A model generated the notes under the pieces. It saw nothing but the letters and a program-made list of their open reading frames with translations, made no database searches and was not told the DNA's origin. Shown here piece by piece: positions 37,967 to 46,799 of a stretch of DNA of 64,000 nt (its first letter is position 1; each line of letters begins with the position of its first letter). This DNA comes from Polyangia bacterium (GTDB lineage: Bacteria > Myxococcota_A > Polyangia > Polyangiales > JAUICN01): assembly GCA_030427835.1 (NCBI GenBank), contig JAUICN010000002.1, positions 62,001 to 126,000 of the forward strand, read 5' to 3'. Position numbers and translations under genes: made by a program.

Positions 37967-39243
37967 ACTGCGAACTTATGGAAACACGTTCTAGCAATGC
38001 TGGACGGGATTGGATGGGAGTTTGGTCAATGGGTCGATCGGTAAGTATTTCTTGGGTACGTGGTGCCCTGTTGTTTGGGGGCTATTCGATTGCGTTGCTT
38101 GCGTGCAGCATGGAGTCTGGAAGCGAGGGTTGGACTACAGGTCTTGAGGAGGCTCCTGAGGACCCGTCTGTTGTGGATTCTCCGGCCGTTGAGCTGACTG
38201 CGGCCCAGCCAGATCCAGGCGATGACGGAAATCCCGATGTTCCCGCACGAGATGGCAAAATCGTTCCTTCTTCGCTGACTGCTACTCTTGGACCTCAGTT
38301 CGGAGGCAGCTTGAATCCTCCCCCTTCCGGCACTTGCACCTGGATGTCGATCGAGTCTGAGTTGCGGCCTTCATTCCGCGTGACTGATGCGGACGTGATT
38401 TTTCAGGGGCGTGACCTCTACGTCGTGCTTGTTGGCATCGATGGCATGGCGACGTACCGCTACGACGAAATTCGACGTGCATTTGTAGGGGGCACCGTGG
38501 TTCGCAAAACCCAGACGGGTAACTTGAACCGAGTGGCGATTGGTCGTGAGTTCTTTGCGTTTACGAACTTCACAAGCCGCTACCACATGAATTTTCTTGT
38601 TCCTGGTTCGACCACGCGTCCTTGGATGTCGTCGCCCACGTGGACGGATCTGGGATCTTCTGGAACCGCCCTGTCTCTGGGGGCGTTTCAGAGCTTTCCG
38701 GAGTTGACGGCCGCAGGTTCACTTGCGGTGCTGACGGGGCAAAATGCGGGCGGTACGCAACCTGCCAAGTTGGTTGAACGGTTGGGCAGTGGGCCTGTGG
38801 ATCTGGGGAGAATTCAGTGGTGGGCTGATCGGAACTACCCAATTCGTGTGGCCATGTCGGAGGATTGGTTCTTCATGGCCAATGCGGGTTGGGTGGATAT
38901 GGTTTCCATTGCCGATCTCCGTTCATCTGTTTCTTCAAGTTCTCAACCTCCATTCCAAGCGGTTACCACAACACCGCTTTCAGGTTTGCTTGATATGGAC
39001 ACGTTTGGGCCAGCGGGTCTTGCCCTATTGGAGGAGAGTCCGCGGGGTAGGTTTCTTCGTGTGATCAAAGCGGATCCGACACGGGTTGGGCCTGCCATTG
39101 CTGAGATTGATGTGACTGCGTTGGATGTTCACCGTGTTGCCGTGGCCGCGGATGCGGTAGTGATGGTGTCCCGTGAAGACGACGATGTAAACGGCGATCC
39201 GGGTGGGCGTGGGGTTGTCTATGTGGCCCAGGGTTGCTGGTAG
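37963..39243 (+). CDS. Lipoprotein, diverged paralog of upstream ORF, ends QGCW
   Basis: Lipobox GGYSIALLAC; shared overall layout and C-terminal ..V...CW with upstream protein. Confidence 0.6.
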   Translation: MNCELMETRSSNAGRDWMGVWSMGRSVSISWVRGALLFGGYSIALLACSMESGSEGWTTGLEEAPEDPSVVDSPAVELTAAQPDPGDDGNPDVPARDGKIVPSSLTATLGPQFGGSLNPPPSGTCTWMSIESELRPSFRVTDADVIFQGRDLYVVLVGIDGMATYRYDEIRRAFVGGTVVRKTQTGNLNRVAIGREFFAFTNFTSRYHMNFLVPGSTTRPWMSSPTWTDLGSSGTALSLGAFQSFPELTAAGSLAVLTGQNAGGTQPAKLVERLGSGPVDLGRIQWWADRNYPIRVAMSEDWFFMANAGWVDMVSIADLRSSVSSSSQPPFQAVTTTPLSGLLDMDTFGPAGLALLEESPRGRFLRVIKADPTRVGPAIAEIDVTALDVHRVAVAADAVVMVSREDDDVNGDPGGRGVVYVAQGCW

Positions 39244-39246
39244 CGG

Positions 39247-39410
39247 CTAGACCGGTTCGCTTTCTATCTGATCGACCCTCGGCGTCCAGCAAAACCACCA
39301 TGTCGTTCCAGTCTTCTCACCAATACTCGGCATTGCCTTGTCGAATGTCACGCCCTGGAGGCTCCGCTGGGCGCCGATCATTCAATCATCTAAAAATCGA
39401 ACCGGTCTAG
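39247..39410. mobile_element. Candidate 164-bp MITE-like element (alternatively a long-range bidirectional hairpin)
   Basis: Exact 13-bp terminal inverted repeat CTAGACCGGTTCG (39247-39259) / CGAACCGGTCTAG (39398-39410), extending to about 17/19 matches; bounded by CTAG; no ORF. Confidence 0.5.
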
Positions 39411-42400
39411 GGGCAGGTGGTGTTGAAAAGGTAGCTTGCGCCCGAGTTTTGATCAGGGTCATCGTGACCGGGAGCGCCTACTGCGGTGTGGGTTTGGCTC
39501 ACGGCAACCGTTTGCCCAAAGGCGTCCCCATCTGCTCCGTCCGTGGGGAATAGGGGCAGAGAAGATCCGAGCAGGATACTTTCCAGGTCAAACAACTCTG
39601 CACGCCCCTGTTTGGAACTTCCGTACCCCGGGGCGCCTACGGCCAGTAGGGTGCCGCTTAGGGCAAGGCTTGCGCCGTACTGCCCGTTTTGCACAGGGCT
39701 TGATGGATCTGTTGCCCGGTGGATACTCCATCCAGCTGTGTTTTTGTAGATGTAGACCTTACCTGAATCAGCGAACGTGGTTCCGTCGTAGTCAGGTGAG
39801 CTTGCCACAAACCAATCGTCACTGATGGCGACTGCGGCACCAAAGTGATCGCCGCTATTGGCGCCGGATGGCACGTGTTTTGAGTCTTCTGTCCATGGGC
39901 CGATACTCGTGGTTTTTGTGTACACGTACGCGGCCCCCTGTTCCAAGGATCCGTCACCTGGGGCGCCCACCACCAGGTTTGTCCCGTCCATGTCGATGGA
40001 TGCACCGAAGCTTTGAGCGGCAGAGGAATCGGCGGGCAAAATCTCCGCGGCGTATTGCCAGAACCCAGCGATTTCGGTGAATAGATACACCGACCCTGAG
40101 TCACTATGTACGTCGCTGTTTCCCGGCGCACCTGCGAACAGGTTGGTTCCGTCAAACGCGATCGAGCTTCCTAGTCGGTCCCCCGCGGCTTGGTCGAAAC
40201 CTACCAATTGATCCGTTTCTGACCAGGCACCCGTAGTCCGTTCAAACAGGTAGACTTTTCCTTTTTTGTTGTTGGAGCCAGGGGCCCCCACCGCAAGAAG
40301 ATCACCGTCAATGCCGATCGCTGTGCCGAACTCCGCGTTCTTTGCAGCATCGGAAGCTGTGATCCTTTCCTCCTGGATCCATGCAGACCCCGAGTTTCGG
40401 TAGAGGTATACGGATCCCGCATTCTCGCCACCTTCGTCGTTGTCGTCCAAGGGCACGCCGACAGCGAGTAGGTCATCCTGGAGAGCCACGGTCATTCCGT
40501 AGTTGTCCTGGGAAGAATCGGTATGGGCCGGGTTGAGTTCCTGGGTATTGGCCCAGGATGAGCCTACGTTCTCGAATAGGTATGTGTTGCCAGATTCCCG
40601 GTCAGGGGCGTTGGTAACACTTGAGCTTGCTACGAACTGGTTCGAGTCGAGTGCTACGGCGTTGCCGAACCGATCCCAGGCTCCGACTGAGGAAGGTTGG
40701 TGTTTGGATTTTTCAACCATGGTTGCGCTCATGGAGTTGTCGAATAGATACACGGAGCCTACGCCGTTTGCGAGCATGCGGCGGTCCATGTGGGCGCTGA
40801 CCACAAGTTTTGATCCTTCGTAGTCTAGGTCCCACCCGAACTGTTGGTTTGCCGTGGTGTCTGATGGAGTGAACTTTTGAATCTGATGCCACGCGCCCAT
40901 GGTGTTGCGCTTGAATAGGTAAGTTGCGCCTGAGTTAAATCCAATGTCGTCGACGAAGGGTGCACCCACCGCGAGGTAGTTCCCTTGAATCGCGATGGCG
41001 TGTCCAAAATAGTCGTTCGCGCTTCCGTCAGAGGCGGTGACCTTTGTGCCCAGCGTTAGTCCGCCACTGATCGTTTCGTAGATGTAAACGGATCCTGACC
41101 CGGACCCATTGTCATCGTCTCCGCTCGCGGAGACTGCGATCTTGTCGGTGCCAAGTGCTACTGCTGCGCCGAATAGATCTCCTGCTTGACCGTCGGCTGC
41201 TGTGATTTTGGTGGATTGAGCCCATTCGGTGCCATGGGTGTAGACGTAGGCGGCTCCCGCATCAGCGCCTTTGTCGTCGTCCCCAGTGGCAGAAACAATC
41301 AGGGTATTTCCGAGTAGATCGATGTCGTTTCCAAACGTATCGCCACCCTGGAGTGAAGATGGAACGAGTGTTTGTTCGTGGATCCAGCTTCCAGCAACCT
41401 GCTCATATGTGTAAACGGAACCTGCTTGGGTACCCGCGGTGTTGTTTAGTGGTGAGCCAACCGCGATTCGATCCCCTGAAATGGCGACGTGTGCGCCGAA
41501 CTGCCAACCGCTTTGCCCGTCTGGCGCGAGCAGGGTGGCTTGGAAGATCCACTGACCCGATACTTTTTCGTACACGTGAACCGCGCCGGCGTTGTCCCCA
41601 TTTTGGTCGTCGCCCGGGGCTCCCACAACAACATGATCTCCGTCGGTATCAATACTTACTCCGTTAAAATCGGTGACCGAGTCTTGCTCTGGGTTGCTCA
41701 GTTTTGTTGTGCCTGTGCTGATGCATCGGTTCCAACATGTGCCCGTTTGGCATAGGCCGTCGTGACCACCTGACTCGCAGGGTGTTTCGTCGGGTGTGAG
41801 TGTTGTGGAGCAACTTCCTGTGGTGCAGCTTTCATCGGTACAGGGGTTCCCGTCGTTGCAGTCGAGGCACGTGGATCCGCTGGTGCCGCAGGCTGTGGAG
41901 TCTGGTGGGTCCATGCAGGCAATGCCGTTCCAACACCCCGTACAGCAGTCTCCATCATGGCAGATTCCATTGAGGCCGCCGTCGCTCGTGCAGCTTGAGC
42001 TTTCAGGGCACACGTTTAGTACCGCCATGCAGATTCCACTTTGGCATGTTCCGGAGTCTCCGTTGCTGGTACATAGGGTTCCGTCGGCCAGCACTTGGCT
42101 TTCGCATTCTCCTGTGGCGCATTCTTCCATGGTGCAGGGGTTGGCGTCGTCACATGGGTTGCAGGTTTCGCCCTTGGTTCCGCATATGTTGATGTCTGTA
42201 CCGTCTGCGCATGCGGCGCCGTTCCAACATCCGGTGCAACACTGGCCGCTTCTGCAGATGCCTGGATCATCGTTTGATGCGCAGTCTGTGAGCTCTGGGC
42301 AGGAGTCGTTTTGGGAGCAGTTGCCGTCGATGCACTGACCTTCTGTTCCCTCTCCTTCTGATCCTGTGCTGATGGTGCATAGGGTACCGTTGGCCCGTGG

Positions 42401-42598
42401 GCTTGTTGTGCAGCTACCGTCCTCACACGTGGTGTCGATGCAGGGGTTGTCGGTGGTGCACTGGTCGGCGCTCTGGCACTCCGTGCCGCCTCCCTGGTCT
42501 GGTGGTTCAGGGACGGGTTGGTTGTCGAGCAATAGGCCGCACCCCTGGGCGCACGCAAGGATCGTGAGGGATGCCACTAGGTACGTGGCGAAGGACAT
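39407..42598 (-). CDS. Cys-rich plus FG-GAP repeat lipoprotein, paralog of 26556-29918
   Basis: Start MSFATYL at 42598 preferred; lipobox LTILACAQGC; two CCTGCWNG motifs; repeats DLFGAAVALGTDKIAVSASGDDDNGSGSGSVYIYE. Confidence 0.87.
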   Translation of the reverse strand: MSFATYLVASLTILACAQGCGLLLDNQPVPEPPDQGGGTECQSADQCTTDNPCIDTTCEDGSCTTSPRANGTLCTISTGSEGEGTEGQCIDGNCSQNDSCPELTDCASNDDPGICRSGQCCTGCWNGAACADGTDINICGTKGETCNPCDDANPCTMEECATGECESQVLADGTLCTSNGDSGTCQSGICMAVLNVCPESSSCTSDGGLNGICHDGDCCTGCWNGIACMDPPDSTACGTSGSTCLDCNDGNPCTDESCTTGSCSTTLTPDETPCESGGHDGLCQTGTCWNRCISTGTTKLSNPEQDSVTDFNGVSIDTDGDHVVVGAPGDDQNGDNAGAVHVYEKVSGQWIFQATLLAPDGQSGWQFGAHVAISGDRIAVGSPLNNTAGTQAGSVYTYEQVAGSWIHEQTLVPSSLQGGDTFGNDIDLLGNTLIVSATGDDDKGADAGAAYVYTHGTEWAQSTKITAADGQAGDLFGAAVALGTDKIAVSASGDDDNGSGSGSVYIYETISGGLTLGTKVTASDGSANDYFGHAIAIQGNYLAVGAPFVDDIGFNSGATYLFKRNTMGAWHQIQKFTPSDTTANQQFGWDLDYEGSKLVVSAHMDRRMLANGVGSVYLFDNSMSATMVEKSKHQPSSVGAWDRFGNAVALDSNQFVASSSVTNAPDRESGNTYLFENVGSSWANTQELNPAHTDSSQDNYGMTVALQDDLLAVGVPLDDNDEGGENAGSVYLYRNSGSAWIQEERITASDAAKNAEFGTAIGIDGDLLAVGAPGSNNKKGKVYLFERTTGAWSETDQLVGFDQAAGDRLGSSIAFDGTNLFAGAPGNSDVHSDSGSVYLFTEIAGFWQYAAEILPADSSAAQSFGASIDMDGTNLVVGAPGDGSLEQGAAYVYTKTTSIGPWTEDSKHVPSGANSGDHFGAAVAISDDWFVASSPDYDGTTFADSGKVYIYKNTAGWSIHRATDPSSPVQNGQYGASLALSGTLLAVGAPGYGSSKQGRAELFDLESILLGSSLPLFPTDGADGDAFGQTVAVSQTHTAVGAPGHDDPDQNSGASYLFNTTCP

Positions 42599-42674
42599 TG
42601 CTTGGGATTCACCGCAAATCGGCATCGATTTGGATAGGTGCATGCACTCTTAGGATATTACTTTTCTATAAAAA

Positions 42675-42688
42675 CTGTAAGATTACAG
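42675..42688. promoter_or_regulatory. Candidate operator dyad CTGTAA-GA-TTACAG
   Basis: Perfect hyphenated palindrome in A/T-rich leader upstream of the 42598 lipoprotein start. Confidence 0.35.
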
Positions 42689-42731
42689 CTGTTATTCGAT
42701 GTAAGTGGTTGAATTTATGGGGCCTGGCCCC

Positions 42732-44789
42732 TTATCTGAGGGGGATTTGGTAGTAGAGGGCGATGCTTTCTGGGGTACCGTAGGCCCCCTGGATGCGGCA
42801 GAGTTCTTTGGCGCCTAGCTCCAGGTTGATGGTTTGCATCGCCTTTGTTTTGCTTAAGCGATTGCGCCCGGACACGTACTTGTACCGTGGCGTTCCGTCG
42901 GGTTTTTGAAGAGTTCGGGCGTGGGCGATTTGGGCCCGTTTGAGCTGCCGCCCAATGCCTTGCCCCTGGAACTCCGGCACGACCGTGATGGCACTGGAGT
43001 AGAGGGTGACGTGTTGACCTAGGGTTGGATCCCGGTCGGGGCCCGCACGCCCGGTTACGGTCTCCAGGGGCCGTGCGAGCGCGTAGCCGGCAAATATCCA
43101 GCTGGATTTACCGTTTGCGTCTGTGGATTCGATCTCTGCGATTTGGGCGAGCAAGTTTGGCTCGTTCATGATTTCTTGAAGTTTTTCGGGTGGGTCGCGC
43201 CGTGCGGGTTCGTAGGCGCGCGCCTCTAACTCTGAGATCTTTTCTAGGACCCTACGCCGTTGTCGGTCTCCCACGGAGCGGATGCGCACGCGGGGAGTTG
43301 GCGGCTGTGTCGGTTTGGAAATAGGCGTGAGCTTTTCATGGTGGGTGAACTCACCCGGTTCTGCGAGTCGGGAGGCCACAGGAATGACTACGTTCCGCAG
43401 TGCGTAGCTCCCGGCAGGGCGGTAGTTTCCGCTGGTTCCTGTGCCGCCAAAGGGCAACCGGGGGCTGGCCTGATTGGTGCTTCGGTTGTGGTTGAATATG
43501 GCCGTTTCCACGTGTTGAAGCATGTACTGGAATGTTTCGCGATCCTTGGAAAATAGGCTGTGAGACAACCCACGGGTACCGTGGTTGAGTTGCTCAATCA
43601 CCTGATCAAGGTCGTCGTAGGATTGGATGTGGAGATCGGGGCCGAACAGCTCGTGGTCTGTGTAGCCTGGTATGCCCCGTGTACCGTCGGGTAGCCGATG
43701 CAAGGTTGGTGCCACAAAGTTGCCACCCTGTTCGGCGGAGCCCTGCGCGACCAGGATGGCACCTGCTGCAACGGCCACCGCCTTGGCTTGTTCCAGGGCT
43801 CTGTGACCTGACGGGGTGGCGAGCGGTCCTGCAAATGCGGAAGGGTCTTCCTGGGCTCCCATATGAAGCCCCGTGACCTGTTGCCGTAGCCGTTCCGAGA
43901 GAGCGTCAATGATGTTTTTGTGGGCAAATATGCGGTCGGTACATGTGCATCGTTGGCCTGTGGTGAGGTATCCGCCCACGGTAATCTCGTGGGTTGCCTG
44001 GTCGAGATCGGCGTTTGCCTCCACCACGACTGAGTTTTTCCCACCCAGCTCTAGGGCCACGAGAACTTCGGGCCGGTCGAGGGTGGATTCGAGAATGCGT
44101 CTTGCTGTTTTCCAGGATCCAGTGAAGCACAGACCCCTGAGGTGCGGGTGTTGTAGTAATGCGGCTCCTGCAGAACCCGTGCCTTGAACCAGGTTGAGTA
44201 CCCCGGGGGGCAAGCCTGCGGCTTCTGCGGCTTCCGCGTAGCGTTGGGCGGTAAGGGGAGCCACTTCACTTGGTTTGATGACCACGGTGTTGCCCGCGAG
44301 CAGGGCGGGTAGGACGTGTGCGTGGCACAGGTGAAGTGGGAAGTTGAACGGGCCAATGACGCCAACGACCCCGAGGGGTTTGAACGTGAGCCACTCGTTT
44401 GGAAACCCATCGAGGGCTCCGGAGTTGAATCGTGCTTTGTATTGATCTTGTACGAGATCAAAGCGTTGAATGAGGGTTTCAACCTCGGTTGCGGCTTCCG
44501 TGCGGAGCTTGCCGATTTCCAGGGAAAGTGCCTCTGCGATAGTTGTTTTGTTGGATTCAAGGGCGGTTTTGAACCGCAGGAGATGGGCCCACCTGTCGTC
44601 AGGGCCCAGGTTTCGCCAATGTGTGCGTGCGGCGTGGGCGGCGTCACAGGCTTTTTGCACGTGGTGGGTATCGGTGTGGGTGTGAAATAGGGGCTCGTGG
44701 TTTGCGGGATTGGAGGAGGTCAGGTGGGTGTTGCCATTGAGCACGAACTGCCCGTCTATCCAGTCTCCCCGTCCGTTGATGATCCCCAT
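42732..44789 (-). CDS. AstD-like (succinylglutamate-semialdehyde) dehydrogenase fused to C-terminal GNAT-like acetyltransferase domain
   Basis: ALDH block FTGSWKTARRILESTLDRPEVLVALELGGKN...GQRCTCTDRIF; C-terminal VTLYSSAITVVPEFQGQGIGRQLKRAQIAHAR (GNAT motif A). Confidence 0.85.
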   Translation of the reverse strand: MGIINGRGDWIDGQFVLNGNTHLTSSNPANHEPLFHTHTDTHHVQKACDAAHAARTHWRNLGPDDRWAHLLRFKTALESNKTTIAEALSLEIGKLRTEAATEVETLIQRFDLVQDQYKARFNSGALDGFPNEWLTFKPLGVVGVIGPFNFPLHLCHAHVLPALLAGNTVVIKPSEVAPLTAQRYAEAAEAAGLPPGVLNLVQGTGSAGAALLQHPHLRGLCFTGSWKTARRILESTLDRPEVLVALELGGKNSVVVEANADLDQATHEITVGGYLTTGQRCTCTDRIFAHKNIIDALSERLRQQVTGLHMGAQEDPSAFAGPLATPSGHRALEQAKAVAVAAGAILVAQGSAEQGGNFVAPTLHRLPDGTRGIPGYTDHELFGPDLHIQSYDDLDQVIEQLNHGTRGLSHSLFSKDRETFQYMLQHVETAIFNHNRSTNQASPRLPFGGTGTSGNYRPAGSYALRNVVIPVASRLAEPGEFTHHEKLTPISKPTQPPTPRVRIRSVGDRQRRRVLEKISELEARAYEPARRDPPEKLQEIMNEPNLLAQIAEIESTDANGKSSWIFAGYALARPLETVTGRAGPDRDPTLGQHVTLYSSAITVVPEFQGQGIGRQLKRAQIAHARTLQKPDGTPRYKYVSGRNRLSKTKAMQTINLELGAKELCRIQGAYGTPESIALYYQIPLR

Positions 44790-44879
44790 GGGCCTATTCT
44801 ACCAACTTTTTCTAGTATTCGGTGGAACTGCGGAATCTGGGGTTGTGCTGGAGGTGCGGTGCGTTAGGTTTGGCCTACC

Positions 44880-45209
44880 ATGGCTGAAGCAGATCCGGAT
44901 CGTTTGGTGGAGTGTGTGAAACTGGGGAAGTCCCTTCCAGGTTTGAAGCGGCAGCCTTTTCCCAACGAAATGGGCAAGCGCATTTTTGAGACGGTTTCCA
45001 AGGAGGCTTGGGACCAGTGGCTCCAGGAGAGTGTGCGTTACATCAATACTTACAGGGTCGATCTCTCCAGCAAGGACGGCACGGAGTTTATGTTGAAGCA
45101 GCTTCGCGTGTGGTTGGGTTGGGAAGAGGGAGAGTTGGCCCAGACAGCTTGGGTTCCAGAAGATGGGGAGGCCACAGCGAGCGGTGAGGCTCCTAACGAG
45201 AGCGAATAG
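44880..45209 (+). CDS. yggX: YggX-like Fe(II)-trafficking/oxidative-protection protein
   Basis: NEMGKRIFETVSKEAWDQWLQESVRYINTYRV aligns by eye with YggX GELGKRIYNEISKEAWAQW core. Confidence 0.75.
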   Translation: MAEADPDRLVECVKLGKSLPGLKRQPFPNEMGKRIFETVSKEAWDQWLQESVRYINTYRVDLSSKDGTEFMLKQLRVWLGWEEGELAQTAWVPEDGEATASGEAPNESE

Positions 45210-45266
45210 CCTGCGCCCCTCAGGTTGATGAACTTGAAGAGATAGGGAGCTAAAAATCGCTCGGAT

Positions 45267-46799
45267 CTATTGTTGTTGCAATAGACGGTTTGCTACGTGG
45301 CTAGGCGTGTCTTTTTCGATGTCCACCCACAGATTGGCCCGTCGCATGGTGTGGTTGTCAATGCTGTTTGCTAGCGTTCTTAAATGTTCGGCGGTCTCTG
45401 GGTGTTCTGCGACCCATTGCCCATTGGCGAGCAGGGCTGCGTCGTAGGCTGGGATTGCGTGCTTGTCGTCGGTGAGAATACGTAGGTTGTGCGTGTTGAT
45501 TCTCCCATCGGTGGTGAAGGCGGTGATCACGTCCACTTCGCCATGGCTGACCGCGTCGTACATGAGCGCAGGGTCCATGGTGCGAGTGGCCTTGAACTCT
45601 AGGCGGTAGGTGTTTTGGAGGCTTTTCCACACTTCCCTTTTTAGGAACTCGTAGTCATTGCCTAGTTCCAACTGTGACGCATGGATGGCGAGATCGGAAA
45701 TGGTGTTGAGTTGTAGGCGATCCGCCAGGTCGGATTGCACGGCAAATGCGTAGCTGTTCTCAAAGCCCAGCCAGGCGAGGATGTGTACGTTGTGTTGTTT
45801 AAGGAGAAAGTCTGCGAGAAATCCTTGAAGCGCCATCTGCCCGGGAGGCTTCGACCCCTGGGCCCGCTTGTGGCGCTCGGGTACTACCAACATGTTCCAG
45901 AGGGTTCCGGAGTAGTCCACGGACAGGTCGATGGCGTTGTGGGTCAACCCATCGAATACCACCGAGGAGCCAAGGGACTCGAGCACTATGGTTTGATGCT
46001 TGGGTTGGTGTTGATGAATGCTGTGTTCGATGAGCGCACCAAGAATGAGTTGTTCGGTGAAACCTTTTGTGCCGATGGATGTTTGGCGTTCCTTGGGAAA
46101 CGCCGAAACCACGAGTGGTGCTGCGATGATCCAAAGCGACAGGGCGGTTGCGGTGCCCACGACCCATCGAAAATGGGCTTTCTTGTGTGCCTTGAGGAAC
46201 CTTTCGGCTACGGTGACCACACTTTGCAGACCGATGGCAAGCAATGCCGCTGTTACGCAGCCCCAAAGAACGAGGGAGTGATTTCGGGTTTGTAGCCCTG
46301 TAAAGATGTAGTTTCCGAGGCTTTTTGCTCCGATGGGGGTGGCGAGTGTTGCCATACCCACGGTCCAGACGGTGGCCGTACGAACACCGGCCAAAATCAA
46401 GGGAGCCGCGAGAGGGATTTCAACCCGCAGGAGTGATTGGCGAGTGGTCATGCCCATGGCCTTGGTTTGCTCCTGGAGCTCTTTGGGTACCTGTTGGATT
46501 CCGGTTACGGTTGCTACCAGTATTGGAAAAACCGCGTAGGCGCAGAGCCCGAGAACGGCGGGAACGGTGCCGATGGCGGGCGCGCCGAGGTAGCTCAGGA
46601 GCGGAACCATGGCGGCCAGGAAGGCGAGAGCGGGTATGGTTTGGATGATTCCTGAGACCCCGAGCAGTAGTCCGCTGACTTTCCTGTTGCGTGACGCCAA
46701 TACACCGAGGGGAACGCTGAGTAGGCAGGAGGCCATGGCTGCGGTGAGTGTCAACCGCAGATGGGCGAGTGTGAGCGTACCAAGTTCAGTGAAGTTCAT
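45267..46799 (-). CDS. ABC transporter permease fused to substrate-binding domain (OpuC/EgtU-type betaine/choline/ergothioneine family)
   Basis: N-terminal permease LGVSGIIQTIPALAFLAAMVPLL...; C-terminal SBP IGTKGFTEQLILGALIEHSI...DLSVDYSGTLWNMLV. Confidence 0.82.
   Translation of the reverse strand: MNFTELGTLTLAHLRLTLTAAMASCLLSVPLGVLASRNRKVSGLLLGVSGIIQTIPALAFLAAMVPLLSYLGAPAIGTVPAVLGLCAYAVFPILVATVTGIQQVPKELQEQTKAMGMTTRQSLLRVEIPLAAPLILAGVRTATVWTVGMATLATPIGAKSLGNYIFTGLQTRNHSLVLWGCVTAALLAIGLQSVVTVAERFLKAHKKAHFRWVVGTATALSLWIIAAPLVVSAFPKERQTSIGTKGFTEQLILGALIEHSIHQHQPKHQTIVLESLGSSVVFDGLTHNAIDLSVDYSGTLWNMLVVPERHKRAQGSKPPGQMALQGFLADFLLKQHNVHILAWLGFENSYAFAVQSDLADRLQLNTISDLAIHASQLELGNDYEFLKREVWKSLQNTYRLEFKATRTMDPALMYDAVSHGEVDVITAFTTDGRINTHNLRILTDDKHAIPAYDAALLANGQWVAEHPETAEHLRTLANSIDNHTMRRANLWVDIEKDTPSHVANRLLQQQ

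Noticed and set aside
42675-42688. LexA/SOS box interpretation of CTGT-N6-ACAG
   Set aside because: Spacing differs from the gammaproteobacterial CTGT-N8-ACAG box and the lineage uses a different LexA motif; kept only as a generic operator candidate
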